From contig OZ022499.1 in the NCBI GenBank assembly GCA_963989385.1, positions 76,384,203-76,448,202 of the forward strand: a stretch of DNA of 64,000 nucleotides, read 5' to 3'. The position numbers and the translations under genes are program-made. Origin of the DNA: Ctena decussata (lineage: Eukaryota; Mollusca; Bivalvia; Lucinida; Lucinidae). Under the pieces are notes generated by a model. The model was not told where the DNA came from. It saw only the letters and a list, made by a program, of their open reading frames with translations, and made no database searches. This document shows positions 10,590 to 20,759 of this stretch, one piece after another (the first letter of the stretch is position 1; each line of letters starts with the position of its first letter).

Positions 10590-11035
10590 TTCCGAGCCAC
10601 ACCCAGAATGTCACACAAAATCACATGATATCGTATACCTGGCCAATGCAGCGACAACTTAGCACGTGACATAGTCTCACAAACAAATCGCACGTGGTCA
10701 ATACCAACATAAGTCCGTGATTTTACCTTTCAGTTAAAAAAGGGATGTATACCTGTTTAAAGAAAACAAACTAACACCACTTTTAATAAATTTTATCCTG
10801 CTTTGCAAGAACAGACCGCATCGGAAATGCATGATGCGCCACTGCCATGTGTAGGTCATGAGGAAGCTGATTCTTCGCCATAGATCGCCAACATTTAGCA
10901 GGCACTTGCATTTGTCATTTGTTTTTCCGCCATCTTTGTGTAAGCTTGTGAGACGTAGTAACAGTAACTAAGCAGGCGGAGCTTAGCAGCTATTCTCGGA
11001 ACTGTGTATTGCTACAAGGTGTTCATCAGTAGTGT
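10590..11035. other. No recognisable gene
   Basis: This is unique-looking sequence between two SINE-bearing repeat copies. I see no domain-bearing ORF, RNA or inverted repeat. Confidence 0.45.
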
Positions 11036-11045
11036 CTATGTAGTG

Positions 11046-11278
11046 GGCGGGGGTGGTTGGGTGGTGCGATGGTGCTGTGAGTAACTTCCAGTGCCGGGGC
11101 GTCCTACTGATTTCGAACATTGTAGGGCAAGGGCCTACTGTGCTTGCAGTAGGTGGGGTGGTTTGGGACATTTTTTCTCTCGTCTATCATTTCTCCTCTT
11201 TCTCCCTCTGTGGGAGATGGCCCGATATAGACTGAAATACTGTCTCAAAGGGCCGTCAAACCCAAAACAATCAATCAA
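11046..11278 (+). mobile_element. SINE-B copy with visible target duplication
   Basis: Its left flank ends TGTAGTGGGC (about 11036-11045), and the same word follows its CAATCAA tail at about 11279. The uninterrupted paralogue near 11918 reads GATGTGGGCATTGTTTCC, confirming the insertion point. Head, hairpin, body and tail are all present. Confidence 0.85.
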
Positions 11279-11478
11279 TGTAGTGGGCATTCTTCTGATT
11301 TCGAACATTGTAGGGCAAGGGCCTACTGTGCTTGCAGTAGGTGGGGGTGGTTTGGGACATTTTTTCTCTCGTCTATCATTTCTCCTCTTTCTCCCTCTGT
11401 GGGAGATGGCCCGATATAGACTGAAATACTGTCTCAAAGGGCCGTCAAACCCAAAACAATCAATCAATGTAGTGGGCA
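11279..11478 (+). repeat. Tandem duplication (~189 bp) of the SINE-B copy
   Basis: From CTGATTTCGAACATTG to AATCAATCAATGTAGTGGGC, this repeats the preceding copy almost exactly, with period about 189. The junction joins the right flank GTAGTGGGCATTCTT to the interior of the SINE, so this is a segmental tandem duplication and not a second insertion. Confidence 0.85.
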
Positions 11479-11577
11479 TTCTTTCCCCTGCAGAGCATTA
11501 TCTAGGGAAACTGGGGTATTTCCCTGAATTTAGGAATGTACAGGAAATGCAGCAATTATTTTAAAGGTTGAGGCCTA

Positions 11578-11755
11578 CCCCAAGGGCCTGCTGTGCTTGC
11601 AGTAGGTGCGGGTAAGGTTTTTTTTTTTAATTATTATTATTTCATTTTTCTTTCACCTATCATACCTCTTTTCTTTCTACATCTCTCTGATACACGGCTC
11701 GAAATAGACTGAAATACTGTCTCAAAGAGCGTTCATTCCAAATTAACCAAACGAT
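11578..11755 (+). mobile_element. SINE-B copy, 5' truncated
   Basis: It starts at the hairpin (GGGCCTGCTGTGCTTGCAGT), has an expanded T-run and TTATTATTATT insert near 11615, and ends with GAAATACTGTCTCAAAGAGC followed by AAATTAACCAAAC. Confidence 0.7.
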
Positions 11756-12017
11756 GCTTTGGGCACTAGGAAACCTTGAGAGATAGTTTATTCTAAGAGT
11801 GTTTGGAATTGTCAGATTTTTTCCAGTGACCAAACTGTTGACTTAGTGGAATGTCTGGAGAGACATGGTGTTAGGCAGCTGCCTACCTCTAACAATCTTC
11901 GGACAATTGCTGCAAGATGTGGGCATTGTTTCCTCTGCAGTGCATTAATTCAGGGAGGTTAAAGCATTTTCTTGAATCTATAAATGTAGAGAAAAATGCA
12001 GCAGCTATTCGAAAGAT

Positions 12018-12231
12018 GGGGGTAGTGCGATGGTGCTGGGTATAACTTCCAGCATCGGGGCGTCCTACTAATTTAGATAATAGTAGGGCAAGGGCCTACT
12101 GTGCTCGCAGCAGGTGCGGGTGGGGTGGTTTGGAAATTTTTCTCCCGTCTTTCTCCCTCTCTTTCTGGGAGATGGCCCGATATAGACTGAAATACTGTCT
12201 CAAGGAGCCGTTAAACCCAAAACAATCAATC
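12018..12231 (+). mobile_element. SINE-B copy with 13-bp target duplication
   Basis: CTATTCGAAAGAT flanks it at 12005-12017 and 12232-12244. Inside are the GTGCGATGGTGCTGGGTATA head, the hairpin, the TCTCCCGTCTTTCTCCC body and the CAAAACAATCAAT tail. It shows that this family retroposes like a SINE although its head does not look like a standard tRNA. Confidence 0.88.
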
Positions 12232-12245
12232 TATTCGAAAGATTG

Positions 12246-12813
12246 AAGCCCGCTCCAAGGAAAGTGTCAGAAATGATAAATACCGCGCCAAAATCCGGCA
12301 GAAGAACGAGTCATGTCCTAGAAAATCATTAAGCAGAGTTTCGACTTTTCGAATTTTGCTGAAATTTTGCTTGACATGATTTAAAATGGTCAGGAGCAAA
12401 AAGTGATTGTTGGATTCATACTTTATGAGGGCGAGTAGCAGAATGTTTCGTATGCTGCAACTTCTTTTTGTCATTCTTCCAGCATGAGCTACAGAGCGCA
12501 TATGCCCTTTCACCGATTTTTGGTGAGAAGAAGACTGAAAGGAGCATTTGTTGTTGTTAAAATCTGCGCACCACCAAACTTGATCTGACTTTGACATCTA
12601 ATCTTTGTTCAGTTTCTCAAAAGATTTGTTAAATAACATTGCATTTTCAGTTATGGAAGGACTGTCCCTCCAAGAGTTAAGTCTCATTTTAATGTGACGA
12701 AGCCAGGCAGCATAAAACTGTAGATACTGTAGACGTTTCCACTCATTCATATTTGCAAAGAAGACGATTTTCTTCAGAAAACGCATTCTACCCTTGAATT
12801 CTTTTTTTCCCAT
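12246..12813 (-). pseudogene. Degraded mobile-element ORF, family unknown
   Basis: Two minus-strand open frames abut at a single stop (12598-12600) in the same frame. The upstream part (to 12813) is basic and Trp/Arg-rich. The downstream part starts with WWCADFNNNKCSF and a nearby SSH..VKGHMRSVAHA, a Cys/His arrangement like a small zinc-knuckle at the end of transposon-encoded proteins. Beyond that the frame degenerates. I do not recognise the family; a relic of a retroelement or DNA transposon is the best guess. Confidence 0.35.
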
Positions 12814-12993
12814 ATTTTTGACGTCAGATTTTCCAATTCCCCTGCTACATAGATTTTAAAGTCTAGATTTTAAACGGACCATGTTCAGAAACGAATTCGA
12901 GCTGCAGAATACAGTGTGTCCAAATCTGGATGTGTTTATCATATGCCGTTTTAGTCATACGAGACATTTTTGGACTGTTTCGATTTCTTTTTT
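12814..12993. other. Spacer before the satellite array
   Basis: No feature recognised. The first satellite words (GAGTATTAGCAGATTAAATG) appear at about 12994. Confidence 0.5.
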
Positions 12994-14852
12994 GAGTATT
13001 AGCAGATTAAATGCTTATCTACATCATCCTCACTCATCGAGTAGTCCTTTTCTGTGATAACTTCTAAGTATTATCAGATTTTTTCCTTTCTGTTCATCCT
13101 CTTTCCTCTTACCAGCCCTATAAATTCCTGCTTCAGATCTTTCTTTCTGAATTTTTCTTCATTTGATAGTTTATTTTTTTCAAATATTTTACATTATTAT
13201 TATCATTTTTAGTTATCGTCTCATATGATGATTCAGAGAGGCGCGATAGCCGAGTGGTATAAGTGGCTTGGTTATTGTGCAGAGAGTCGCCGGAAAGTCG
13301 TGAGTTCGCGGCTCACCGTCGCCATCCGACGACTTGAAAACTCGCTCTGTCAACCCTGTAGTAAATGGGTACCTTTTTCGAATTAGGGAAGGATAAGGCA
13401 GCTGTGCCCAAGATACAGTGGGTCTCTAATCCCCACTGCCCCTACGGCTATTAGGCTATGGGAAACCTTTACCTTTTTATGATGATTCAATTTATCTAAA
13501 GTAGAATTTAATAAATACGGTTACTTTTTTTCATATAACAAAGCAAATTATTGGCTAAAAAATAGTTTGATACGTAAACGTGATTGCAGTATCTGTTTAT
13601 TTGCAATGACTTCCGCCATACCGACGTTTCTAATTCATTGTAACTATTTTTAGCTTGGCAAATAAGAAACACCCTTTTCACACCATACTTTGTCAACCCC
13701 ATCTTCACTCAACGAATGTGAATGTACTTATTAATAATAGAGACTGGCTGCTTCCTCATGTGATTTATGGATATTTAATTCATCTTCATTTGCATGGTGG
13801 TGTATTAATTGAGACGGAGTCTGTCAGTTGTAAATTTTATACCATTTTTGCAGAACGAAAACCGTCTTTTATCAATCACTTTTTGCACTATTTTTTTTTT
13901 TCGTGCGTTTACCTGCTGTTTTAGCAGTGTTATATGTTTTGACTTATTTTTACACTTTGCTAAATGCTTATCTACTTCATCTTCACTCATCTAGTTGCCC
14001 CTTTCTCTGATACTTTTTAATAACTTCGTAGTATTAGCAGATTTTTTCTTTCTTTTCCTCCTTATTCCTTTTACTAACTCTATGATTTCCTGCTTCAGAT
14101 TTTTTTTCTGAATTTTTTCTTCAATTGATAGATTTTTTTTTCAAACATTTTAACGTTTATATTTTATCTTAAGTAGAAAAACACGGTTACTTTTTTTCAT
14201 ATAGTTATCGGCTGCAATGATGATTCAATTCATTTTAAGTAGTAGATACGGTTACTTTTTTCATATTGTTATCGGCTGCAATGATGATTCAATTTATCTT
14301 AAGTAGAAAATACGATTACTTTTTTTTCATATTATTACAAAACGAAGTACTGGCTAAGATTGAGTTTGATACATAAACGTAAGATTCCATTATTCGTTAT
14401 TTTGCAATGACTTCCACCATACTGAAACTTAGTGCATTGTTACGTTTATTTTATCTTGGCAAATACAAAACACCCTTTTCACACCATACTTTGTCAACCC
14501 CGTCTTCACTCAACGTATGTGAATGTACTTGCTAACAATAGATAATGGCTGCTTACTGATGTCACTTATGGTAAATCACTTCATCTTCATTTGCATGGTG
14601 GTATATCGGTTCTAATAAGTTAACGAAGTCAGGCAGGTGTAAACTTTATCCCCTTTCGAAGAACGCATACCGTCTTTTATCAATCAATGTTCGTCCTAAT
14701 ATATTTTTTCGTGCATTTACCTGTTGTTTTAGCAGAGTTATCTGTTTTGTCTCATTGTCACACTTTGCTAAATGCTTATCCACTTCATCTGCACTCATCC
14801 AGCAGCCCTTTTCTGTAATACTTCAATAACTTCTGAGTATTATCAGATTTTT
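12994..14852. repeat. Satellite segment 1 (about two units)
   Basis: This is the best-preserved stretch, interrupted only by a SINE at 13236-13478. It shows a local duplication of the GATTCAATTTATCTTAAGTAG block near 14210-14330. It ends at ...TATCAGATTTTT, where hairpin element M copy 1 begins. Confidence 0.85.
13236..13478 (+). mobile_element. SINE with class II tRNA-like head (SINE-D)
   Basis: The head GGCGCGATAGCCGAGTGGTA resembles the D-arm of serine/leucine-type tRNAs, and GTGAGTTCGCGGCTCAC forms a perfect T-arm stem-loop. The element ends in CCTTTACCTTTTT. ATGATGATTCA flanks it (13225-13235 and 13479-13489), an 11-bp target duplication in the satellite unit. Confidence 0.85.
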
Positions 14853-16951
14853 ATGCCCCCGCCACGAAGTGGGGAGGGGCATATAGTTTTGCCCTTGTCC
14901 TTCCGTACGTACATACGTACGTCCGTCACACTTTGTAGTACTGTTCTTGTCTCCGCAACTCCTCCTACAGTATTCGATGCAGGGAGTTGAAACTTGGAAC
15001 ACAGTTCAGACATGCATTGAACATGTGCATAAAGGAAACATAACTTTGATTAAGATCTTTATTGCAGAATTATGTCCCCTTGAATAATAAACATATTTTG
15101 ACCATATTTCACATCTGAGTACTGTTCTTGTCTCCGCAACTCCTCCTACAGTATTTGATATAGGGAGTTGAAACTTGCAACACAGTTCAGACATGCATTG
15201 AACATGTGCATAAAGGAAACAGAACTTTGATTAAGGTCTTGGTTGCAGAATTATGTCCCCTTGAATAATATACATATTATAACCATATTTCACATTTGAG
15301 TACTGTTCTTGTCTCCGCAACTCCTCCTACAGTATTTAATGTAGGGAGTTGAAACTTGCAACACAGTTCAGATATGCATTGAACATGTGCATAAAGGAAA
15401 CAGAACTTTGATTAAGGTCTTTATTGCAGAATTATGTCCCCTTGAATAACATAAATATTTTAACCATATTTCACATTTGTAGTACTGTTCTTGTCTCTGC
15501 AACTCCTCCAATTGTATATGATGTAGGGATTTGAAGCTTGTAACACAGTTCAGACATGCATTGAACATGTGCATAAAGGAAACAAAACTTTGATCCAGGT
15601 CATTATGGCAGAATTACATCCCCTTGAATGACATGCATATTTTGACCATATTTCACACTTTGTAGTACAACATTCTTGTCTCTGCAACTCCTCAGACATG
15701 CATTGAACATGTGCATAAAGGAAACAGAACTTTCAGTTAGGTCTTTATTGCAGAATTATGTCCCCTTGAATAACATACATATTTTGACCATATTTCCATA
15801 GCTTAAATACAATCCCACCTTTTATCGTCGCTCTAGCGGCCTCATTTATTAACAGATTTTGGTATTACATCACAGCTTTATTGGATATGACAGTACCTTG
15901 AACAACTTTGCGTTTCAGGTTTGTAGGATGAAGGTCAAGGTCACAGTTGCTATTTTCAGAAAAACTAGGGCATTGCTCCAGTGCTTTCATTTATAGATCG
16001 ATTTTGATGTAACTTCACATAAATGTTAAGTATAACAATATCTTGAATAAATTACTGTTTCAGCACCGCAGGTCCAAGGTCAAGGTCACAGTTGCTATTT
16101 TTAGGAAAAAACTTTATCATTCCTCTACTCCTCTATTCATTGACAATTTTTATGTAACTTCACTCAAATGTTTAGTGTGACAATATCTAGGACAAGTTCG
16201 TGATCCAGAATTTCAGGGTAAAGGTCAAGGTCATATTTGCTATTTTAGAAAATATGCTGTCATCCCTCTGGAATGATTTTGGCATAACTTGACCCAAATA
16301 TTTAGCTGACAATATCTGGGACAAATTTACGTTTCATCATTGTAGGTCCAAGGTCAAGGTCACAGATGCTATTATAGGTACATGTAAATCTTTGTCATGG
16401 TTCTAGCGCCTTTATTTATTAACAGATTTTGATAGAACTTCACACATATATTAAGTATGACAATATCTTGGACAAGTTAACCTTTCAGGGTTGTAGTTCC
16501 AAGGTCAAGGTCACAGTTGCTATTTTTAAGAAAAACTCAGTCATCCCTCTGGCACCTTTATTTATTGACAGATTTTGATGTAACTTCACACAAATATGTT
16601 TTAACACATTACTTTTCTAGTGAGGCATATGGCGGGGGCATTCATCACCTTTAGTGATGCCGGGCCGGGTAGCGCAATCGGTAGGGCACCTGACTCGTAA
16701 GCCAGAGGTCCTGGGTTCGAATCCCGGTCTGGTCACATACTTTCGTTTCTCCTTCCGCTGATTCAAGAAGGGTAGTTGTCAGTTACTGGCGAAAGTATGT
16801 GCACTTAGTACTGGTTAACCGCTTAGGAGGTCTAAGCCTGCCCAGGAATAGTGTGGTTAGGTTAACTGACCGTCCCGACATGACCTTAGTTGTTTACCGT
16901 GGACGTTAAGCATCAAATCAACCAACCAACCAACCTTTAGTGATTGTCTAG
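14853..16951 (+). mobile_element. Hairpin element family M, copy 1 (Helentron-like, non-autonomous)
   Basis: It starts ATGCCCCCGCCACGAAG, which folds on itself with the following GTGGGGAGGGGCAT. Next come a CGTACGTACATACG/CGTCCGTC tract and about five units of ~180 bp (GACATGCATTGAACATGTGC). A second array of about five ~140-bp units follows, each with AAGGTCAAGGTCA. The 3' end has GGCGGGGGCAT (inverse of the start), the hairpin ATCAC-CTTTA-GTGAT, then TGTCTAG and TTTT. The left flank GATTTTT and right flank TTTTCCTTTT restore the satellite, so insertion was between Ts with no longer duplication. There is no ORF. A SINE-A sits near the 3' end. Confidence 0.82.
16659..16932 (+). mobile_element. 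tRNA-derived SINE (SINE-A) in element M
   Basis: ACCTTTAGTGAT flanks it (16647-16658 and 16933-16944), splitting the 3' hairpin of the M element. The second M copy, at 60930-60953, is the uninterrupted control. Confidence 0.95.
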
Positions 16952-17580
16952 TTTTCCTTTTTTCCTCCTCCTTCCTTTTTACCAACTCTATTAATTCCTT
17001 CTTCTGATATTTTTTTCTGCAGTTTTCTTAATTTGACTTTTTCAAATATTGTACTGGTTGGTTGGTTGATTTGATGCTTAACGTCCACGGTAAACAACTA
17101 AGGTCATGTCGGGACGGTCAGTTAACCTAACCACACTATTCCTGGGCAGGCTTAGACCTCCTAAGCGGTTAACCAGTACTAAGTGCACATACTTTCGCCA
17201 GTAACCGACAACTGCCCTTCTTGAATGAGCGGAAGGAGAAACGACAGTATGTGGCCAGACCGGGATTGGAACCCAGGACCTCTGACTTACGATATAGGTA
17301 TCGGCTCCAATGATGATCCAATTTATCTAAAGCAGAATTTAATAGATACGGTTCCTTTTTTCATATTATTACAAAACAAAGTAATGGATAAGAAATAGAT
17401 TGATACCTGAACGTAAGATTCAATTATTTGTTTATTTACAATGACTATGGAAACTTATTAATTGATTGTTACTGTTTTTAGCTTTGCAAATACTGAACAC
17501 CCTATTTACACATACTTTGTAAACCCCATCTTCACGCAACGTATGTGAATGCACAATAGAGACTGGCTGCTTTCTGATGT
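16952..17580. repeat. Satellite segment 2
   Basis: It resumes at TTTTCC..CCTCCTCC, carries an inverted 5'-truncated SINE (17058-17292), and continues to ACTGGCTGCTTTCTGATGTG, where the LINE is inserted. Confidence 0.8.
17058..17292 (-). mobile_element. SINE-A, reverse orientation, 5' truncated
   Basis: On the minus strand it runs from inside the tRNA-like anticodon arm (CGTAAGTCAGAGGTCCTGGG) through the body to the GTTGATTTGATGC-complement tail. The first ~40 bases of the head are missing, consistent with incomplete reverse transcription. No clear flanking duplication was seen. Confidence 0.85.
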
Positions 17581-18796
17581 GTTCTATTCTATTCTATTCT
17601 ATCTCATAACCTAACTAGGTCGTTGGGGCACCACAGATGACTTCCAAACAATTCCTTTCCACCTTGTTCTATCCTATCTCATAACCTAACTAGGTCGTTG
17701 GGGCACCACAGATGACTTCCAAACAATCCCTTTCCACCTTGTCCTGTCTTCAGCTGCCCTAGATGAGCTGGCAAAATCCATTCCTGTCCACTCCTTGATA
17801 TTGTCCTCCCACCTCTTTTTCTGTCTACCTCTTCATCTTTTTCCTTTCACAGTGCCCTGAAAAATTGTCTTTGCTAAACCAGAAGACCTTGAGACATGGC
17901 CAAACCACCTTAGTTTCCGTTTCTTGGTCAGTGTCAGGTCATAACCTAACTAGGTCGTTGGGGCACCACAGATGACTTCCAAACAATCCCTTTCCACCTT
18001 GTCCTGTCTTCAGCTGCCCTAGTTGAGCTGGCAATATCTATTCCTGTCCACTCCTTGACATTGTCTTCCCACCTCTTTTTCTGTCTACCTCTTCTTCTTT
18101 TTCCTTTCACTGTGCCCTGAAGAATTGTCTTTGCTAAACCAGAAGACCTTGAGACATGGCCAAACCACCTTAGTTTCCGTTTCTTTACCAGTGTCAGGAG
18201 TTCATCATATTCTCCAATGGCTGCTTGGATCTTCCTGCGAACCTCCTCATTGGTTATATGGTCCTTGTACGAAATGTTCAGTAACCTTTGGTAGCATCTC
18301 ATCTCAAAGGCCTGCGTTCTTTTCTCTAACTCTGCTGTCAAGGTCCACGATTCACAGGCATTCAGAAATATGGAAATGACAAGGGAGCGCATAAGTTTCA
18401 CCTTTGATCCAAGAGATATGTTGTTATCTCTCCAAATTGGTTTCAGCTTGGTAAGAGCTGAAGTGGCTTGTGCAATCCTTGAGAGAACCTCCTGTTTTGA
18501 GCCCTCATCTGAGACAACTACTCCAAGGTATGTGAAGCTGCTTACAGTACCCAGCTTCTGTCCCTTTACGTTGATCTCCCTCTGGATGCCATCTGCGCTG
18601 TTCGTCATCAGTTTGGTCTTCTCAGCACTGATCTCCATCTTATATCTTGTGCAGCTTTGGTCGAGACTTTCAAGTAGAAATTCTAGTTCCTGCTCTTCCT
18701 CAGCTAGAGCGTCTATATCATCGGCAAACCGCAGATTGGTAATGTTTCTGCCGCCTATGCTAACCTTTCCGTCATGTTCTTCCAGAGCATCAGACA
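17581..18796 (-). mobile_element. 5'-truncated LINE insertion
   Basis: It is bounded by TTCTGATGTG on both sides (17571-17580 and 18797-18806), with satellite continuing across. The 3' end lies on the left and has an ATTCT microsatellite tail (17581-17603). The last part of the element is present three times in tandem, starting at CATAACCTAACTAGGTCG near 17606, 17679 and 17941, so the tail was duplicated after or during integration. Only the C-terminal part of the polymerase ORF is retained. Confidence 0.88.
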
Positions 18797-18797
18797 T
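17946..18797 (-). pseudogene. LINE reverse transcriptase, C-terminal portion
   Basis: This 283-codon open frame begins just upstream of the catalytic RT motif FADDIDALAEEEQELE. It continues through the thumb region (YKMEISAEKTKLMTNS, FTYLGVVVSDEG) into a C-terminal segment with CESWTL, RKLRWFGHV and RRRGRQKKRWEDNVKEWT. That series is typical of metazoan endonuclease/RT LINEs of the kind often annotated as craniofacial-development-protein-like. The endonuclease and RT fingers are absent because the copy is 5' truncated. The initiating Met straddles the target junction and has no biological meaning. The remaining frame is uninterrupted, so the insertion is fairly young; it cannot encode a working enzyme. 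Confidence 0.85.
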
Positions 18798-19005
18798 TCT
18801 GATGTGTACTAATGGGTAAAAACTTCATCTTCATTTGCGTGGTGGAATATCAATTCTTATAATTGAAACGAAGTCTGCCAGGTGTAAACTTTATCCCCGT
18901 TTTGCAGAACGAAAACCGTCTTTTATCAATCACCTTTTACCGTAACATTTTTTTTCGTGCGTTTACCTCCTGTTTTAGCAGTGGTATATGTTTTGCCTTG
19001 TTTTT
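18797..19005. repeat. Satellite segment 3
   Basis: It starts in the LINE target duplication and runs through CGTCTTTTATCAATCAC and TTTAGCAGTGGTATATG to TTGTTTTT, where element Q begins. Confidence 0.85.
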
Positions 19006-20402
19006 ATACGCCCGTTTGAAAAACGGGACGTATATTGTTCTGTGGCTGGCGTCTCCGGCGTAAACTTTTCGTTTCCGGATAACTCCTCCTACAATTTACA
19101 TCTGATCGAGCTGAAACTTGGTAAATAGTAAGACTATGAGTTGGACCAGCGCATATCGTTTCGAGGTTACGCTCCAATGATTTTTAGCGGAGTTACAGCA
19201 CTTTACTTAGAATTTTCAGGGTGTTCGTTTCCGGATAACTCCTCCTAACGTTTTCATCCAATTAAGCTGAAACTTTGTAAATAGTAAGACTATGATGTGG
19301 AGTAGCGCATATTATTTGGAGGTTACGCTGCAATGATTTTTAGCAGAGTTACAGCCCTTTGAAAATACTCGACTATGGCAGTTTGTATGGCAATTCTGTA
19401 GCATTCCATAACTTGTACCCCTTTGAAATTTCATGATGAAACTTAATAGCAATGTATATGAGGTTAAGACAACGTGTCTCATACAAGAATGGTTACTCCC
19501 CTTTACTTAGTTTTTTAGTCAACTCCCTTTGATTATTTTGTCAGACTATATTTGTACACCTCATATCTAACTAACCCTTTGGACTATTGTGATGAAACTT
19601 AATAGTAATGTATATTAGGTTGACAAGATATGTCACATATAAGAACGATTGCCTCCCCTTATATTTGGAGTAACCTCCCTTTGAATATTTTCTTAGGCTA
19701 TTCTTGTGCAAGCGATAAGTAGGCAACCATACGGAATATCTTGATGAAAATTTATGTGTATTAGGTTGAGGCGGTGTGTCTTATATATGAGAATAATTGT
19801 CCCCCCCCCCCTTATTTATGGATCTACATCCCTTTGATGAATTTTTACGGCTATTCTTGGGCAAGTCATTACTAGGTAACCGTATGGAATGTCTTGACGA
19901 AACTTTATGGTAATGTGTATTAGGTTGAGACAGTATGTCTAATAAAAGAATAATTGCTTCCCCTTCCTTATTTTTTGAGTTACATCCCTTTGATTACTTT
20001 TTAGGGCTCTTCTTTTGAGAACCCTTATGTTTGGAATATCGCAAAACTTCATAGCAACGTAGACAAGGATGAAATGGTATGTGTCATATTAGAATGGTTG
20101 CTCCCCATTACTTAGTTTCAGAGTTACGTCCCTTTTATTATTTCTTAGACTATTTTTGTGGGCAACCATTACTAGGTAATTGTATTGATTATTGATGACA
20201 CTCTATAGCAATGTGCATTAGCTTGATACTGTGTGTTGAGTATGGGAATGGTTGCTACCCTTAATTTTGGAGTTAGTATTTACAGACATTACTTGTGCAC
20301 ACATTTGTGGCTGATTGTCAGGGATATAAATCTGCCCAATGTACTGACTGGGCCCAAACTCACTCCAAAACGGGCGTATATTGCCCCCTTGCGGAGCTCT
20401 TG
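19006..20402 (+). mobile_element. Hairpin element family Q (Helentron-like, non-autonomous)
   Basis: It begins ATACGCCCGTTT and folds with AAACGGGACGTAT. A GGCGTCTCCGGCG tract and two units with CGTTTCCGGATAACTCCTCC follow, then about five units of ~150 bp with GAAACTTAATAGYAATGTRT. The 3' end carries AACGGGCGTAT, the inverse of the start, then TTGCCCCCTTGCGGAGCTCTTG and TT. Satellite on either side (TTGTTTTT / TTACACTTTGC) is continuous in phase. The terminal CTCTTG|TT matches the Helentron terminus at 49454. Confidence 0.78.
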
Positions 20403-20693
20403 TTACACTTTGCTAAATGCTTATCTACTTCATCCTCACTCATCGGGTAGTCCTTTTCTGTGATACTTTTTAATAACTTTGGAGTATTAGCAGATTAAAT
20501 GCTTATCTACTTCAACCTCACTCATCGAGTAGTCCTTTTCTGTGATACTTTTTAATAACTTCTGAGTATTATCAGATTTTTTCCTTTCTTTTCCTCCTCT
20601 TTCTTTCTTACCAACCCTATAAATTCCTGCCTGAATTTCATAAATACTTTAGGATTTTAATTTCATATAGTTATTGTCTCCTACTGGACATTA
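20403..20693. repeat. Satellite segment 4
   Basis: It runs from TTACACTTTGC to TATTGTCTCCTA, with an internal duplication of the GCTTATCTACTTCA..CTCATCG block. It is interrupted at CTA by the TIR-bounded insertion. Confidence 0.85.
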
Positions 20694-20759
20694 AAAGTTT
20701 ACCTAGGCTGACATTCTACATTTGAGATCGGACGTTCTAGGTAAGGGGGCATTTCAAAC

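Larger units (their letters stand above)
9780..12010. repeat. Diverged tandem copies of a ~300-bp repeat hosting SINE-B
   Basis: A sequence with ACTTTGAGAGACAGTTTATT, GTGTTTGGAACTG, GACCAAACT, GGTGTTAGGCAGCTGCATACC, TAACAATCTTTGGACAAT and GGGCATTGTTTCCTCTGCAG recurs. Copies are at about 9788-9995, 10180-10590 (split), 10990-11550 (split) and 11760-12005. Most copies are interrupted by SINE-B, suggesting an older tandem array later colonised by the SINE. It is not coding. Confidence 0.65.
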
